The notes beneath the pieces were generated by a model. The model was not told the origin of the DNA. It searched no databases and saw nothing but the letters and a program-made list of their open reading frames with translations. Of a DNA stretch of 64,000 nucleotides, positions 51,238 to 62,045 are shown piece by piece. Source of the DNA: CAVPWP01 sp050789285 (lineage in GTDB: Bacteria; Pseudomonadota; Alphaproteobacteria; Rhodobacterales; Rhodobacteraceae); assembly GCF_050789285.1 (NCBI RefSeq), contig NZ_JBOUVX010000004.1, forward strand, positions 1-64,000, in the 5' to 3' direction. Numbering within the stretch: position 1 is the first letter of the stretch; each line of letters opens with the position of its first letter. The position numbers were made by a program, and so were the translations under genes.

Positions 51238-51530
51238 GCCGGGTTTGTCGGACGAACTTGGCTTACGGCGGGCAGGGCGCTGGCCAGCCTCAGGGAATGA
51301 CCAGGCAGAGAGGGATTAGAATTCGCCTGACCGCACTGGCACGCTGCCTTTGCCGTCAAAAGAACCATAACTTCAATGGGTTGAGACCAACCCAGAAAAG
51401 TTGCTCCGCCGTCATTCCAGACCTCGATACCACAAATCCTCGCGGCAGATCTTTCAGGCCGGATTGCTTCGGGTTCTCGATCACAGCCCGCCGATCCTTG
51501 GCCTTGGGCCGCACCGGCTGAACCGAGGAA

Positions 51531-54161
51531 CTACCATCTGTCCGGCTTCGACGAACTCCGGGTCCCCGGTGGCGCCGCACCTTCGGACAGTTGATGCCGA
51601 TACCGTCCCAGAACACTGCGAAATCCGTCGTATAGGCGCTTTGCGACATATGCGGCAGCCAGGCTGCCGAAGAAGGTGACGGCCAGGGTCGCAGCCTGTG
51701 CATCGAAATAGGGGCGCGCAACATAGAGCACCGGGATGTGCAACAGATAGATGTAGAGCGTCAGGGTGCCTACCAGCAGAGCGCCACGCTGTATTGGCCG
51801 TGGCATCGGAATGGACGAAAGCCAGAGCAGCGCGACCGAGCCACCCAGCAGGAAGACAGCCACGCTCCTGTCCACGTCGGACCAGCACAGAACGAAGACC
51901 GCCAGAACGGCGAGCGACGCAAGTGCCTTTCGCAACGGTGTGTCCGCGCACGCCAGAACCCACCCCCACACCAGAAGCACGAGGGCCGCCGCAGGATGGT
52001 GGTGTCTCAACGAGTATCGAATGTCGACCACACCGGTCAGTACCAAGGCTACGGCCAGAGCCAGAAGAACCGCCACCGAGGTGCCGAAAGGCGCGCGGGC
52101 GACGGCCCTTCGGACGGGTGTGAACAAGAACGGAAGGGAAGCCAGCACGATGATCTGGGCATAGGTGCTGACATACCAATAGGGCATCATGAACCTTGGC
52201 TGCAGCGGTTCGAACAAGTTGACGGTAAGGGTGAACCACGGCCAGGCGAGGGGTCCGAACTTCAAGGACAGCAAGAGAACCAGCGCGTAGTACGCGACGA
52301 GGACGGGCAAGAGCATGCTCTCAAGCACACTGCCAATTCTCCCCTCGAACAGGGCCGTGCGCTGAAATCGCGCAAGGGAAAAGCCTGCGAGGATAAGCAG
52401 CAGGAAGGATCCGCCGCGCACGCTAAGGTCGGTGCCGTGCAGGGTCAGAACGGCAAGAATTGCGGTGATGCGCAACAGCAGGTCGGACTGAACCGGAACC
52501 CAGCGGGCCGGGACAGCCGTGCCGGACTGCCCGCGGATCTGCTCGTCGACGTGCGACAAGGGCATCTGGTCCCAGTCGGCGGGAACGCTGCCCATGACGC
52601 CGGACAGATACAATTCCGTTTCCAGATAGGCGAGGCTGTCCGCGCCAAGTTCGCGGAAGCTTTTGTCCGGGTTGATTTCGCGTCGCCGAAGCGTGGTCTT
52701 CAGGAACTCGTACAGATCACCGCCGCCGGCGGTCTCCGGCACGGTTGGCATGCCGGCCAACTTGATCTCGGCCAGCTGACCCAGCGTTCGGTAGTCGACC
52801 TTGCCCGACGAAAGCGTCGGCACCTCATAAAGGGTGGTGACACGAAACAGACGTGACGGCAGACCATAGCGATCCGCCACTTCCAAGCGCAACGCGTCCG
52901 TGTCGCCAGTCTCCTCGGTTACAAAGACAACCACGCCCGTGTCAGTTCCGGCGACATAGGCCCTGTGCCCGGCCTTGCGCAAACTGGCTTCAATCTCGTC
53001 AAGACCCACGCGCAGGCCGAAAAGCTTCACGAAGCGGCTCGCGCGACCGACGATGCGATAATAGCCGGATGCCTCACGTTGAGCGATGTCGCCGGTCGGC
53101 AGGCTGTCCGGTCCCGCGGGGTCCGCCAGTTCCCTCGCCGTCCGCGCATAGCCCAGCATGACGTTTGGTCCGGTATAGACCAGTTCGCCCGGGACGCCGG
53201 CCTCGGTGATGTCTTCTCCGTTCGGCCCGACAATGCGGAATTCGCCGCCGCGGATCGGGCGACCAATGGTTTCGGCGTGCTCGAGTGCGTCCTCGGGCGG
53301 CAGGTACGACATGCGCGGCCCCGCCTCGGTCTGCCCGTACATGATGAAAAGCAGCCAGCCCCCATTCTTGGCCCGCTGCGCGAAACGCCGTGCCAACAAC
53401 GGATCGATACGCCCGCCAGCCTGGGTCATGTACCGCAGATCCGGCAGCATTTCCTCGGAGAACCCCACTTTTTCGAGCAGTTCGAATTGGGTTGGCACCA
53501 GCGCGAGAGAGTTCGCGCCCACCGCACGTGCCGTCTGCCAGAACCCGGGGTCGACCAACCCCTCTTCTGTCAGCGCAATCCTGCCGCCGACCAGCAGGTG
53601 CGTGTGCAGCACCGACATGCCGTAGGAATAATGCAGGGGCAGGGTGGTGATCGTCGCATCCCGTGCCGAAAGGCCAAGATACTCGGCAATGGCCTCGGCG
53701 TTTGCCTGGAGGTTCGTCCGCGACAGCCGCACGAGCTTAGTTGCGCCAGTGGTGCCCGAGGTCGAAAGCAGCACGGCCAGTTCGGGGTGCATCGGAACGT
53801 TTCGCGTGTTGACGGCTTCTGCCGGGGCATCTGCCAGGCAGACCACGTTTGGGGTGAACTCCTCTACCAGCGCGCTACCAGCGCGCCCTTGCCCTGCGGC
53901 TGTCAGGATCACCGGCCAGCCTGCCCTGAGACACCCAAGGTAGGCGGCGAGGAACTTCAATGTCGGCGTCGCCTCGATCAACACCAGGGGGCGCGCAACC
54001 TTTTCGGGCAGCAAGGCACGCAGGTCCTGGGCCGCTGTGTCGGCCATCAAGGCAAGCTCGGTGAAGCCGACGCTGCGCGCGCCCTCGATGACGGCGGGGG
54101 CATCCCCATGGCGCTCGAGGACCTCCCACAGGAAATTGCCTTTGTGAACCGGATCTACCAC
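51531..54161 (-). CDS. Adenylation - carrier - membrane acyltransferase fusion protein, 876 residues
   Basis: One chain with three parts. Residues 1-460: AMP-binding domain with LLSTSGTTGATKL (131-143), YGQTEAGPR (275-283), Asp358 in PTGD, a GRASRFVKLFG-type hinge and catalytic Lys454 in SSGKVD. Residues about 480-545: carrier domain with LGADSLAYLE, Ser509 being the phosphopantetheine site. Residues 560-850: about ten hydrophobic segments starting LLLRITAILAVLTLHGTDLS, like acyltransferase-3 proteins that acylate sugars or surface lipids. The logic is: activate an acid, load it on the carrier, transfer it at the membrane. GTG 54161 is chosen because GGGGA lies upstream; earlier in-frame codons have no support. 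Substrate and acceptor are unknown. Not part of an obvious operon. Confidence 0.78.
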   Translation of the reverse strand: MVDPVHKGNFLWEVLERHGDAPAVIEGARSVGFTELALMADTAAQDLRALLPEKVARPLVLIEATPTLKFLAAYLGCLRAGWPVILTAAGQGRAGSALVEEFTPNVVCLADAPAEAVNTRNVPMHPELAVLLSTSGTTGATKLVRLSRTNLQANAEAIAEYLGLSARDATITTLPLHYSYGMSVLHTHLLVGGRIALTEEGLVDPGFWQTARAVGANSLALVPTQFELLEKVGFSEEMLPDLRYMTQAGGRIDPLLARRFAQRAKNGGWLLFIMYGQTEAGPRMSYLPPEDALEHAETIGRPIRGGEFRIVGPNGEDITEAGVPGELVYTGPNVMLGYARTARELADPAGPDSLPTGDIAQREASGYYRIVGRASRFVKLFGLRVGLDEIEASLRKAGHRAYVAGTDTGVVVFVTEETGDTDALRLEVADRYGLPSRLFRVTTLYEVPTLSSGKVDYRTLGQLAEIKLAGMPTVPETAGGGDLYEFLKTTLRRREINPDKSFRELGADSLAYLETELYLSGVMGSVPADWDQMPLSHVDEQIRGQSGTAVPARWVPVQSDLLLRITAILAVLTLHGTDLSVRGGSFLLLILAGFSLARFQRTALFEGRIGSVLESMLLPVLVAYYALVLLLSLKFGPLAWPWFTLTVNLFEPLQPRFMMPYWYVSTYAQIIVLASLPFLFTPVRRAVARAPFGTSVAVLLALAVALVLTGVVDIRYSLRHHHPAAALVLLVWGWVLACADTPLRKALASLAVLAVFVLCWSDVDRSVAVFLLGGSVALLWLSSIPMPRPIQRGALLVGTLTLYIYLLHIPVLYVARPYFDAQAATLAVTFFGSLAAAYVAKRLYDGFRSVLGRYRHQLSEGAAPPGTRSSSKPDRW

Positions 54162-54435
54162 GTGCGCGTCCCCAAGCCTCAACTTGTCGGGTCGACTGCG
54201 TGTTTGCAACTGTCCCGTTCGCAAACAGAGGCAGAGCTTTGGCGGGCGAAATGGACAGGAAAGCCAAGGCAATCGAACGCTTCCCCCCGTCTGGAAGCGA
54301 CGTTCTCCGCGTCTCTGACCACAGTCCACTTCCTTGCAAACATGCAGGCGCGATCGACGGGACAGGGGCGAAGCTTCGTCTCGCCCGCCGTCATCCCGAC
54401 GGGCTCACGACGGCGATACGCGCGCGCGTCCAGTG

Positions 54436-55428
54436 TTACCACCGGTGGTGGACGTAGGGCTTGATGTCCGTCTCGTAGATCATTCGGACAGCTTCCATGG
54501 TCGCGGGGTCGACAGGCGGCAGTGCATCGGCCGCTGCATTCGCACGGGCCTGTTCTGGCGTCCGTGCGCCGGGGATCACGACGCTGACCGCGTCGGTCAT
54601 CAGGATCCAGCGAAGCGCCCACTGCGCCATGGTGGCCCCGACCGGCACAAGCCCGCGCAGCTTTTCGGCGGCATCGAGCGCCGTCTCGTAGGGCACGCCG
54701 GCGAAGGTCTCGCCCACGTCGAAGGCCTCTCCATGGCGATTGAAGGACCGGTGGTCATCTGCGGCAAACGTCGTGTCCCGGGTCATCTTTCCGCTGAGCA
54801 ATCCGCTGGCAAGCGGCACCCGCGCGATCACCGCGATGCCTTTCGACTTGGCCTCGCGGAAGAAGAGATCGGCGGGTCGTTGCCGGAACATGTTGTAGAT
54901 GATCTGCACGGATGCAACGTTTGGGTACTCGATCGCCTTCAGCCCTTCCTCGACCTTCTCGACCGAGACGCCGAGGTGCCCGAGTTTCCCCTTCTCGATC
55001 AGCCTGTCGAGGCCCGAGAAAAGCTCTGGCCGGTAGTAGACCTCGGTCGGCGGGCAGTGCAGTTGCAGAAGATCGATGCGGTCGACGCCAAGATTGACGA
55101 GGCTGCGGTCGACGAAGCCCTCGATGGCCGCCGGGGTATACCCCTCGGCCACGTGGGGGGTCAGGCGGCGGCCGGCCTTGGTGGCGACCACGGGGCGCGC
55201 GCCTTTCCGGGACGCAAGCACATCCCGTACGATGCGTTCGGAACGACCGTCACCATAGACGTCCGCCGTGTCGATGAAGGTCACGCCAGCGTCGAGGGCC
55301 GCCTCGAGCGTGGCGCGCGCTTCGGTTTCCGAGACATCGCCCCAAGACCCGCCGATCGCCCAGGCCCCGAAGCCGATCGACGATACGGTCCTTCCCGTCC
55401 GGCCAAAGGCCCGTTCAGACATGGCCAT
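54436..55428 (-). CDS. Aldo/keto reductase
   Basis: NADPH-dependent oxidoreductase of 330 residues of the YhdN/AKR11-12-like group. The catalytic tetrad is visible: Asp53 and Tyr58 in FIDTADVYG, Lys84 in VATKAG and His124 in LLQLHCPP. NADP contacts are suggested by the VIPGARTPEQARANAAA segment near the C-terminus. ATG 55422 (MSERAFGRTG) is a shorter alternative start. It stands alone between gaps of about 270 and 350 bp, so its pathway cannot be inferred. Confidence 0.9.
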   Translation of the reverse strand: MAMSERAFGRTGRTVSSIGFGAWAIGGSWGDVSETEARATLEAALDAGVTFIDTADVYGDGRSERIVRDVLASRKGARPVVATKAGRRLTPHVAEGYTPAAIEGFVDRSLVNLGVDRIDLLQLHCPPTEVYYRPELFSGLDRLIEKGKLGHLGVSVEKVEEGLKAIEYPNVASVQIIYNMFRQRPADLFFREAKSKGIAVIARVPLASGLLSGKMTRDTTFAADDHRSFNRHGEAFDVGETFAGVPYETALDAAEKLRGLVPVGATMAQWALRWILMTDAVSVVIPGARTPEQARANAAADALPPVDPATMEAVRMIYETDIKPYVHHRW

Positions 55429-55781
55429 ACTGATCCTTCCTGATTTGCATTCCTGCGTTGGTGCGTCCCGCGCGGGCGCACACCAGGCACTGATACCCGG
55501 GCCGGCGACCAGGCATCAAGCAGATGAGCACGATTGGCGGGTGCCGTCGATGGCTTCGGCTTTAGCACGACCCTTGCGCCCGCCAGTGGGATCGGTCGGT
55601 CCGAGCTTCAGACTGTCCGTCGGGCCGGTCGCCGTCGAAACAGGCCGTCTTGCCGGTGGAACGCCAGACCCCTTCGCGCGCGCGGGCAATCATGTCACGG
55701 CCAGGCCAGGTGCCCGGCGACTGCGGGAAGACCGAGATTGGTCACATGGCCGTGCGCTTGCGCCCTCTCCGATCAAAGGCG
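55429..55781. other. 353-bp gap, nothing recognised
   Basis: Between the aldo/keto reductase start and the flavoprotein stop there is no convincing gene on either strand and no clear hairpin. Part of it must hold the aldo/keto reductase promoter; no good consensus boxes are seen. Confidence 0.4.
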
Positions 55782-57398
55782 TCACAGCACGGCGTAAGCC
55801 TCGCTCATGTCCTTGGCGGGGGTGCGCAGGTCACGCAGGATTTCGGCGGCGGCATTGCGACCGGGCGCCCCCATGACCCCGCCTCCGGGATGGGTTGAGG
55901 AGCCGCAGATCCACAAATCGCGGATCGGGCTTCGGTACTGCGCGTGGCCAGGCACGGGGCGATTGAAGAGCAACTGGTCGAAGGTCAGTTCGCCTTGGAA
56001 GATGTTGCCCCCGGTCAGGCCGACCTCGTTTTCCAGTTCGCGCGGGGTGCGCACCTCGATGTGCAGGATGCTGTCCTTGAAGCCCGGCGCATGGCGTTCC
56101 ATCTGGTCGAGGCAGGTCGCGGCGAAGGCATCGCGGTCGGCATCGGTCCAGTCGCGGCCCTCTAGCTTGGGCGGCGCGTATTGCACGAAGACCGACATGA
56201 AGTGCTTGCCCGGCGGCGTCATCGTCGGGTCGATGGTCGAGGGGATCATCACGTCAAGGAACGGGTCGCGGCTCCACCGCTGGGCTTTCCAGTCGTCGTA
56301 GGCACGCTCGATCCGCTCGATCGTATCGGTGAAATGCAGCGCGCCGCGAATGTTCGGCGCGCCGTCGGGCAGCGCGGGGAACCGCGGCAACCGGTCCAGC
56401 GCGATGTTGAGCTTGCCGGACGAACCGCGGATCTTGAAATTTCGGACCTTTTTGACGAAGGCGGGCGGCAACTCGGCCTCGTCCACATGGCCGAGGAACG
56501 TGCGCTGCACATCCATGTTCGAGATCACCCGCCGCGCGGCGATCTCGTCGCCGTTGTCCAGCACGATCCCTGTCGCGCGCCCGTTCCTGACCAGGACCTT
56601 GTCGATCCCATGGCCCATGCGGACCTCGCCGCCCGCCGCCTCGAACGCGGATTTCAGCGCCTTCGAGATCGCCCCCATGCCGCCGCGGGCATAGCCCCAG
56701 GCGCCGACGTTGCCATCCACGTCGCCCATCATGTGGTGCAGCAGGATATAGGCCGTGCCGGGGGACATCGGCCCAAGGTTCGTACCGGTAAAGGCGGCCA
56801 CCGCCTGCATCGCCTTGATCACCGGCGTCTCGAAGTATTCGTCCAGATAGTCCGCGATCGACATGGTCCAGAAGCGGACCATCTCGCAGGCCTGACGCTC
56901 GCTCAGACCGAGCATCCGCTTGCCAAGCCAGGCAAGCTCCGAGATGTCGCGCGGTCGCAGGCTGGCGGGATCCGCGGGCGTGCGCAGAAGCATCGGTCGG
57001 ATGAACCGGCAATGGCGAAGGATATCCCGGTTGTAGCGGTCATAGGCTTCGGCGTCGCGCGGGCTGTGGCGGGCGAACTCGCGCCGGTTGGCGTCATGGT
57101 CGCGGTGGGCGCCAAGATATCCGCCGTCCTCCTTGAAGACCGCACCGCCTTCATAGGGCAGGATCTGCAGCCCGTGCCGGGGCAGGTCGAGGTCGCGCAT
57201 GATCTCGGGCCGGAACAGCGACGAGACGTAGGAACAGTTGGAATAGGTGAAGCCCGGGTAAAGCTCGCGGCTCACGGCCGCGCCGCCGACATAGTCGTTT
57301 TTCTCTACCACCAGCGTCTTGAGCCCGGCGCGCGCCAGATAGCAGGCAGCGACAAGCCCGTTGTGCCCTGCCCCGACGACGACGGCGTCATAGATCAT
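55782..57398 (-). CDS. CrtI/PYROXD2-like FAD-dependent oxidoreductase
   Basis: Flavoprotein of 538 residues. N-terminal FAD motif VVVGAGHNGLVAACYLARAG with the acidic VVEKND after beta-2, then VGGAAVSRELYPGF. The C-terminus has LWICGSSTHPGGGVMGAPGRNAA, the second FAD-binding motif of phytoene-desaturase-like enzymes. It belongs to the non-carotenoid NAD/FAD group (PYROXD2-like), since no carotenoid genes are near. Its gene diverges from the acetylpolyamine amidohydrolase gene across 202 bp, so it may oxidise an amine or its product. Confidence 0.87.
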   Translation of the reverse strand: MIYDAVVVGAGHNGLVAACYLARAGLKTLVVEKNDYVGGAAVSRELYPGFTYSNCSYVSSLFRPEIMRDLDLPRHGLQILPYEGGAVFKEDGGYLGAHRDHDANRREFARHSPRDAEAYDRYNRDILRHCRFIRPMLLRTPADPASLRPRDISELAWLGKRMLGLSERQACEMVRFWTMSIADYLDEYFETPVIKAMQAVAAFTGTNLGPMSPGTAYILLHHMMGDVDGNVGAWGYARGGMGAISKALKSAFEAAGGEVRMGHGIDKVLVRNGRATGIVLDNGDEIAARRVISNMDVQRTFLGHVDEAELPPAFVKKVRNFKIRGSSGKLNIALDRLPRFPALPDGAPNIRGALHFTDTIERIERAYDDWKAQRWSRDPFLDVMIPSTIDPTMTPPGKHFMSVFVQYAPPKLEGRDWTDADRDAFAATCLDQMERHAPGFKDSILHIEVRTPRELENEVGLTGGNIFQGELTFDQLLFNRPVPGHAQYRSPIRDLWICGSSTHPGGGVMGAPGRNAAAEILRDLRTPAKDMSEAYAVL

Positions 57399-57600
57399 CC
57401 CAAGGCCTTTCCCATCTTCCAGGGCGTTGGGGCAGGCGGGCCGATGTCCTCGCCCGTGGTCCCCGATCGGTTCGGGGACAACGTTAAGCCGTCGCGATCC
57501 GATGCCGCAACACCGTTGGCGCGGGCGCGCCCTCCGGCATCTTGACCTTGCGCGGCCGAACCCTCAACGCTTGGCCGAGGCACGGCCAGAGGAGCCCCAC

Positions 57601-58624
57601 GTGAAGACCTTTTTCAGCGAAGAGCATCGCCGCCACTTTCCGCAAGCCGAACTGAGCGGGGGCGAGTTCGTCACACCTTACGAGCGGCCAAGCCGCGTCG
57701 AGTATGTGCTTGGGCGGCTGAAGGAACGGGGGCTGACCGACATCGTCGATCCCGGCGCGCCGGACATGGACGCGATCCGCGCCCTCTGCACCCCTGATTA
57801 CCTCGAATTCCTCGAAACGGCGTGGGACGAATGGAAGGCCGCCGGGATGGCGGGCGAGATCATCGCGGCCAGCTTCCCGGCCCGGCGGATGCAGATGTCG
57901 CGCCCGCCACGCAACATCGACGGCAAGGCGGGCTATTACGCGCTGGCCTCCGAGACCGCGATCACCGGCGGCACCTGGGCCGCCACGCTGTCGTCGGCGG
58001 CCTCGGCGCAGGCGGCTCAGGCCCATGTCGCGGCCGGCGCGCGCGCGGCTTTCGCCCTGTGCCGCCCGCCCGGGCACCACGCCACCGCCGACATGTACGG
58101 CGGCTACTGCTTCATCAACAACGCCGCTCTCGTGGCCGAGGCCTTCCGCCGCGACGGCGCCGGTCGCGTGGCGGTGCTCGACATCGATTTCCACCACGGG
58201 AACGGCACGCAGGACATCTTCTATGACCGGGGCGACGTCTTCTTCGCATCGCTCCATGGCGCGCCGGAAGACGCCTTCCCCTATTTCCTGGGCTTCGCGG
58301 ACGAGACCGGCGCGGGCGCCGGCGAAGGCGCGACGGTGAACTACCCCATGCTGCCCGGCACCGCCTATGGCCCCTGGGCCAAGGCACTGGACGATGCCAT
58401 CGCGCGGATCCGCGCCTTCGGGGCCGAGGCGCTGGTCGTCTCGCTGGGGGTCGACGCCTACAAGGACGACCCGATCAGCTTCTTCAAGCTCGACAGCCCC
58501 GACTTCATGGACGCGGGCCGCCGGATCGGCAGGCTTGGACTGCCCTCGGTCTTCTGCATGGAGGGCGGCTATGCGATCGAGGCGGTGGGGATCAACACGG
58601 TGAACGTGCTGGAGGGGTTCCTCG

Positions 58625-58632
<8 letters not shown>
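57601..58632 (+). CDS. Histone deacetylase-family protein, probable acetylpolyamine amidohydrolase
   Basis: Zinc amidohydrolase of 343 residues, the length of bacterial acetylpolyamine amidohydrolases (about 341). GTG 57601 lies behind GAGGAG. Visible: RPPGHH with His159/His160, zinc ligands Asp196 and His198 in DIDFHHGNGTQ, the third ligand Asp in SLGVDAYKDDP, and the transition-state Tyr in MEGGYAIE. It would deacetylate N-acetylated putrescine, cadaverine or spermidine. It overlaps the N-carbamoylputrescine amidase gene by 8 bp, supporting a polyamine role. Confidence 0.87.
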
Positions 58633-59488
<856 letters not shown>

Positions 59489-59491
59489 CCG

Positions 59492-60919
59492 CTAGACCGC
59501 AGGGGGACGGCGGGCCGGCCAGTCGGTCGCCCGGTGATAGGCATCGCCCATCGCCAGGATGGCGGCGTCCGCGCCGGCGGAACCGAAAAGCTGAAGCCCC
59601 GTCGGCAAGCCTGCGGCCGAGAACCCGGCCGGCAGCGCAAGGCAGGGAAGGCCGGCAAGGCTGACCGGCACGACGACCTCCATCCAGCGGTGGTAGGTGT
59701 CCATCCGGCGCCCGGCGATCTGATCTGGCCAGCGCCACTCGACCGGGAAGGGCCAGACCTGCGCGGCCGGCAGCGCCAGCGCGTCGAACCGCCCGAACAG
59801 GCGCGCGGCGCAGGCATACCAGCGCGAGCGCGTGACGCTGGCGTCATAGAAGGCCGCGGCGGTCAGTGATGCCCCCTGCTCGATCTCCCACAGGGTCTCG
59901 GGCTTCGTCAGCGCCCGCTTCGCGGGATCGTCCGCAAGGTCGCGCTTGGCGCCCGCGTTCAGACCCGCGCGCAGCGTCGTCCAGGACGACCAGAGATCTT
60001 CGGCCGGAAAGGGCGGTGCCAGCGGCTCGACGACGGCGCCAAGATCCTCGAAGACGCCCAGCGCGGTTTCGCAGGTGGACAGGATGCCGGGCTCCATCGG
60101 ATAGGCGCCGCCCCAGTCCGCCAGCCAGCCGATGCGCTTGCCCGCAAGGCTGCTGCCGAAGCGGGCGGTGAAATCCCCGGACGGACGCGCGAACGGCACT
60201 TCGGGGTTCGGCCCCGCCAGCACCGACAGCAGCAGGGCAAGGTCGCGCGGGCTGCGCGCCATGGGCCCGTCGGTGGTAAGGGTCGACAGGAACGTGTCGC
60301 CCTCGGCGTCCAATGGAACCAGGCCCCAGGTCGGCCGAAAGCCATAGACGTTGCAAAAGGCGGCGGGGTTGCGAAGCGACCCCATCATGTCCGATCCGTC
60401 GGCCAGCGGCAGAAGCCGCGCGGCCAGCGCCGCAGCCGCCCCGCCCGACGACCCGCCCGCGCTGCGCGACAGGTCATAGGGATTGCGCGTCGCCCCGAAG
60501 ACCGGGTTGAACGAGTGCGATCCCTGCCCCCATTCGGGCGCGTTGGTCTTGCCGATCAGAACCGCGCCCGCCGCCCTGACACGCGCAGCCAGCAGATCGT
60601 CGGAGGCCGGAACGTGGTTGGCAAAAACGGGCGAGCCCCAGGTCGTGCGCAGCCCCTTCGTCGCGACCAGGTCCTTCGCCGCGAAGGGCATGCCCCACAG
60701 CGGGCCGGTGGGCACGCCCTGGTCCAGCGCTTCGGCTTCGGCCATCAGTTCGGCCCTCGGACGAAGCGAAACGATCGCGTTGATCTTCGGGTTGACCGCC
60801 TCGATCCGGTCGAGAACCGCCGCCATGACCGCGGCCGGCGACAGCGCCCGCGACTGCAGGGCTTGCGCCAGGGCGACGGCGTCCATCGTGGTCGGGTCGT
60901 CCAGAGCCGTCGATGTCAC
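59492..60919 (-). CDS. Amidase (amidase signature family)
   Basis: Hydrolase of 475 residues starting at GTG 60919. The Ser-cis-Ser-Lys triad is visible: Lys82 in AAKDLV, Ser157 in the GGSSGGAAAALA stretch and Ser181 in GSDMMGSLRNPAAF. Substrate is unknown; the family covers aryl- and alkyl-amides, indoleacetamide and others. It is the last gene downstream of the Pot importer genes, 70 bp after potD with two hairpins between, and converges on aguB with a 3-bp gap. Hydrolysis of an acylated polyamine would fit. Confidence 0.9.
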   Translation of the reverse strand: MTSTALDDPTTMDAVALAQALQSRALSPAAVMAAVLDRIEAVNPKINAIVSLRPRAELMAEAEALDQGVPTGPLWGMPFAAKDLVATKGLRTTWGSPVFANHVPASDDLLAARVRAAGAVLIGKTNAPEWGQGSHSFNPVFGATRNPYDLSRSAGGSSGGAAAALAARLLPLADGSDMMGSLRNPAAFCNVYGFRPTWGLVPLDAEGDTFLSTLTTDGPMARSPRDLALLLSVLAGPNPEVPFARPSGDFTARFGSSLAGKRIGWLADWGGAYPMEPGILSTCETALGVFEDLGAVVEPLAPPFPAEDLWSSWTTLRAGLNAGAKRDLADDPAKRALTKPETLWEIEQGASLTAAAFYDASVTRSRWYACAARLFGRFDALALPAAQVWPFPVEWRWPDQIAGRRMDTYHRWMEVVVPVSLAGLPCLALPAGFSAAGLPTGLQLFGSAGADAAILAMGDAYHRATDWPARRPPAV

Positions 60920-60939
60920 GAAGGGGTGCCTTGGGTAAC

Positions 60940-60985
60940 GCCGGGGGGCAGCGCCCCCCGGCAGTCCGGGCGCCGAGGCGCCCGG
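60940..60985 (-). terminator. Two tandem GC hairpins between potD and the amidase gene
   Basis: Hairpin A: 9-bp stem (GCCGGGGGG 60940-60948 with CCCCCCGGC 60954-60962). Hairpin B: 9-bp stem (CCGGGCGCC 60966-60974 with GGCGCCCGG 60977-60985). No T run follows, so they probably stabilise the potD end of the mRNA and reduce read-through to the amidase gene. Confidence 0.65.
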
Positions 60986-60989
60986 GTCA

Positions 60990-62015
60990 TCACTTCTGAA
61001 GCTCGGTCCAGATCGCCGTGTAGTATTCCTGCGCCTTGGGCGAGCAGGTCGGCAGGAAGTGGCCCGCCGCGGCGAACTCTTCCGGCACCAGGATTTCGGG
61101 CGCGGACTTCATGTCCTCGGGCATGAACGGGTCGGACCCTGCGATGCCGTTGGCATAGCGCGCGAAGGCCGAGATCATGGCCGCGTTCTCGGGCACCATG
61201 ATGAAGTCGAGGAACTTGTAGGCTTCTTCGACGTTCTGCGCATCCGACAGCAGCATCACCTGGTCCATCCACAGCGGGAAGCCTTCCTTGGGATAGCCAT
61301 AGACCACATCGGGGTTCTGCAGGCGGGCGCGGAAGATCGCCCCGTTCCAATAGACCGAGGCCATCACGTCGTTGGCGGCCATCTTCTCGGTCATGCCGTA
61401 GTCCATCGACAGCCACATGGGCTTGGCGGCGACCAGCGCGTCACGGGCCTTCTTCAGGACCTCCGTGTCCTCGGTGCAGGGCTCGCCGCCCACGTACCAA
61501 AGCGCCAGCGAGATGACGTCGTTCATCTCGGGCGTCACGTTCACCTTGCCCTCAAGCTCGGGCGGCGGATCGAGGAAGATCGCCGAGGTGTTGATGTCGC
61601 CCGAATAGGCGGTCTTGTTCACCGCGACACCAGTTGAACCCCACTGCCACGGGATCGAGTACTTGCGGCCCGGGTCGTAGTCCACGTTCATCCACTCGGG
61701 CGCGATGTTGCCGTGATTGGGCAGCTTCGACAGGTCAAGCTCCTGCACGAGGCCCTTTTCGACGTAGATCTGCACGTAGTTGGCCGAGGGCACGACAAGG
61801 TCGAAGCCATGCCCGCCGGCCTCGATCTTGGCCAGCGCGGTGTCGTTGCTGTCATAATCGGTGATGGTGACGTCGATGCCGGTCTCGGCCTCGAACTTCT
61901 CGATCAGCTCGGGGCTGGTGTAGTCGCCCCAGTTGAAAAGCTGCAGCGTGCCCTCGGCATGGGCCAGTGTGGTCCCCGCCAGAAGCATGGCCACGGTCGA
62001 CATGAGTTTCTTCAT
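60990..62015 (-). CDS. potD: Spermidine/putrescine ABC transporter substrate-binding protein
   Basis: Periplasmic polyamine-binding protein of 341 residues; ATG 62015 is preceded by GGAGGATCC. The signal peptide ends TTLAHA. LQLFNWGDYTSPELIEKFEAETGIDVTITDYDSNDT is the PotD/PotF opening, and YSIPWQWGSTGVAVNK is also typical. The aromatic and acidic residues that hold the amines (W, Y, D in these segments) are present. It is 30 bp downstream of potC. Confidence 0.92.
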   Translation of the reverse strand: MKKLMSTVAMLLAGTTLAHAEGTLQLFNWGDYTSPELIEKFEAETGIDVTITDYDSNDTALAKIEAGGHGFDLVVPSANYVQIYVEKGLVQELDLSKLPNHGNIAPEWMNVDYDPGRKYSIPWQWGSTGVAVNKTAYSGDINTSAIFLDPPPELEGKVNVTPEMNDVISLALWYVGGEPCTEDTEVLKKARDALVAAKPMWLSMDYGMTEKMAANDVMASVYWNGAIFRARLQNPDVVYGYPKEGFPLWMDQVMLLSDAQNVEEAYKFLDFIMVPENAAMISAFARYANGIAGSDPFMPEDMKSAPEILVPEEFAAAGHFLPTCSPKAQEYYTAIWTELQK

Positions 62016-62045
62016 TGGATCCTCCAGGTTGGTCGATCTTCGATT

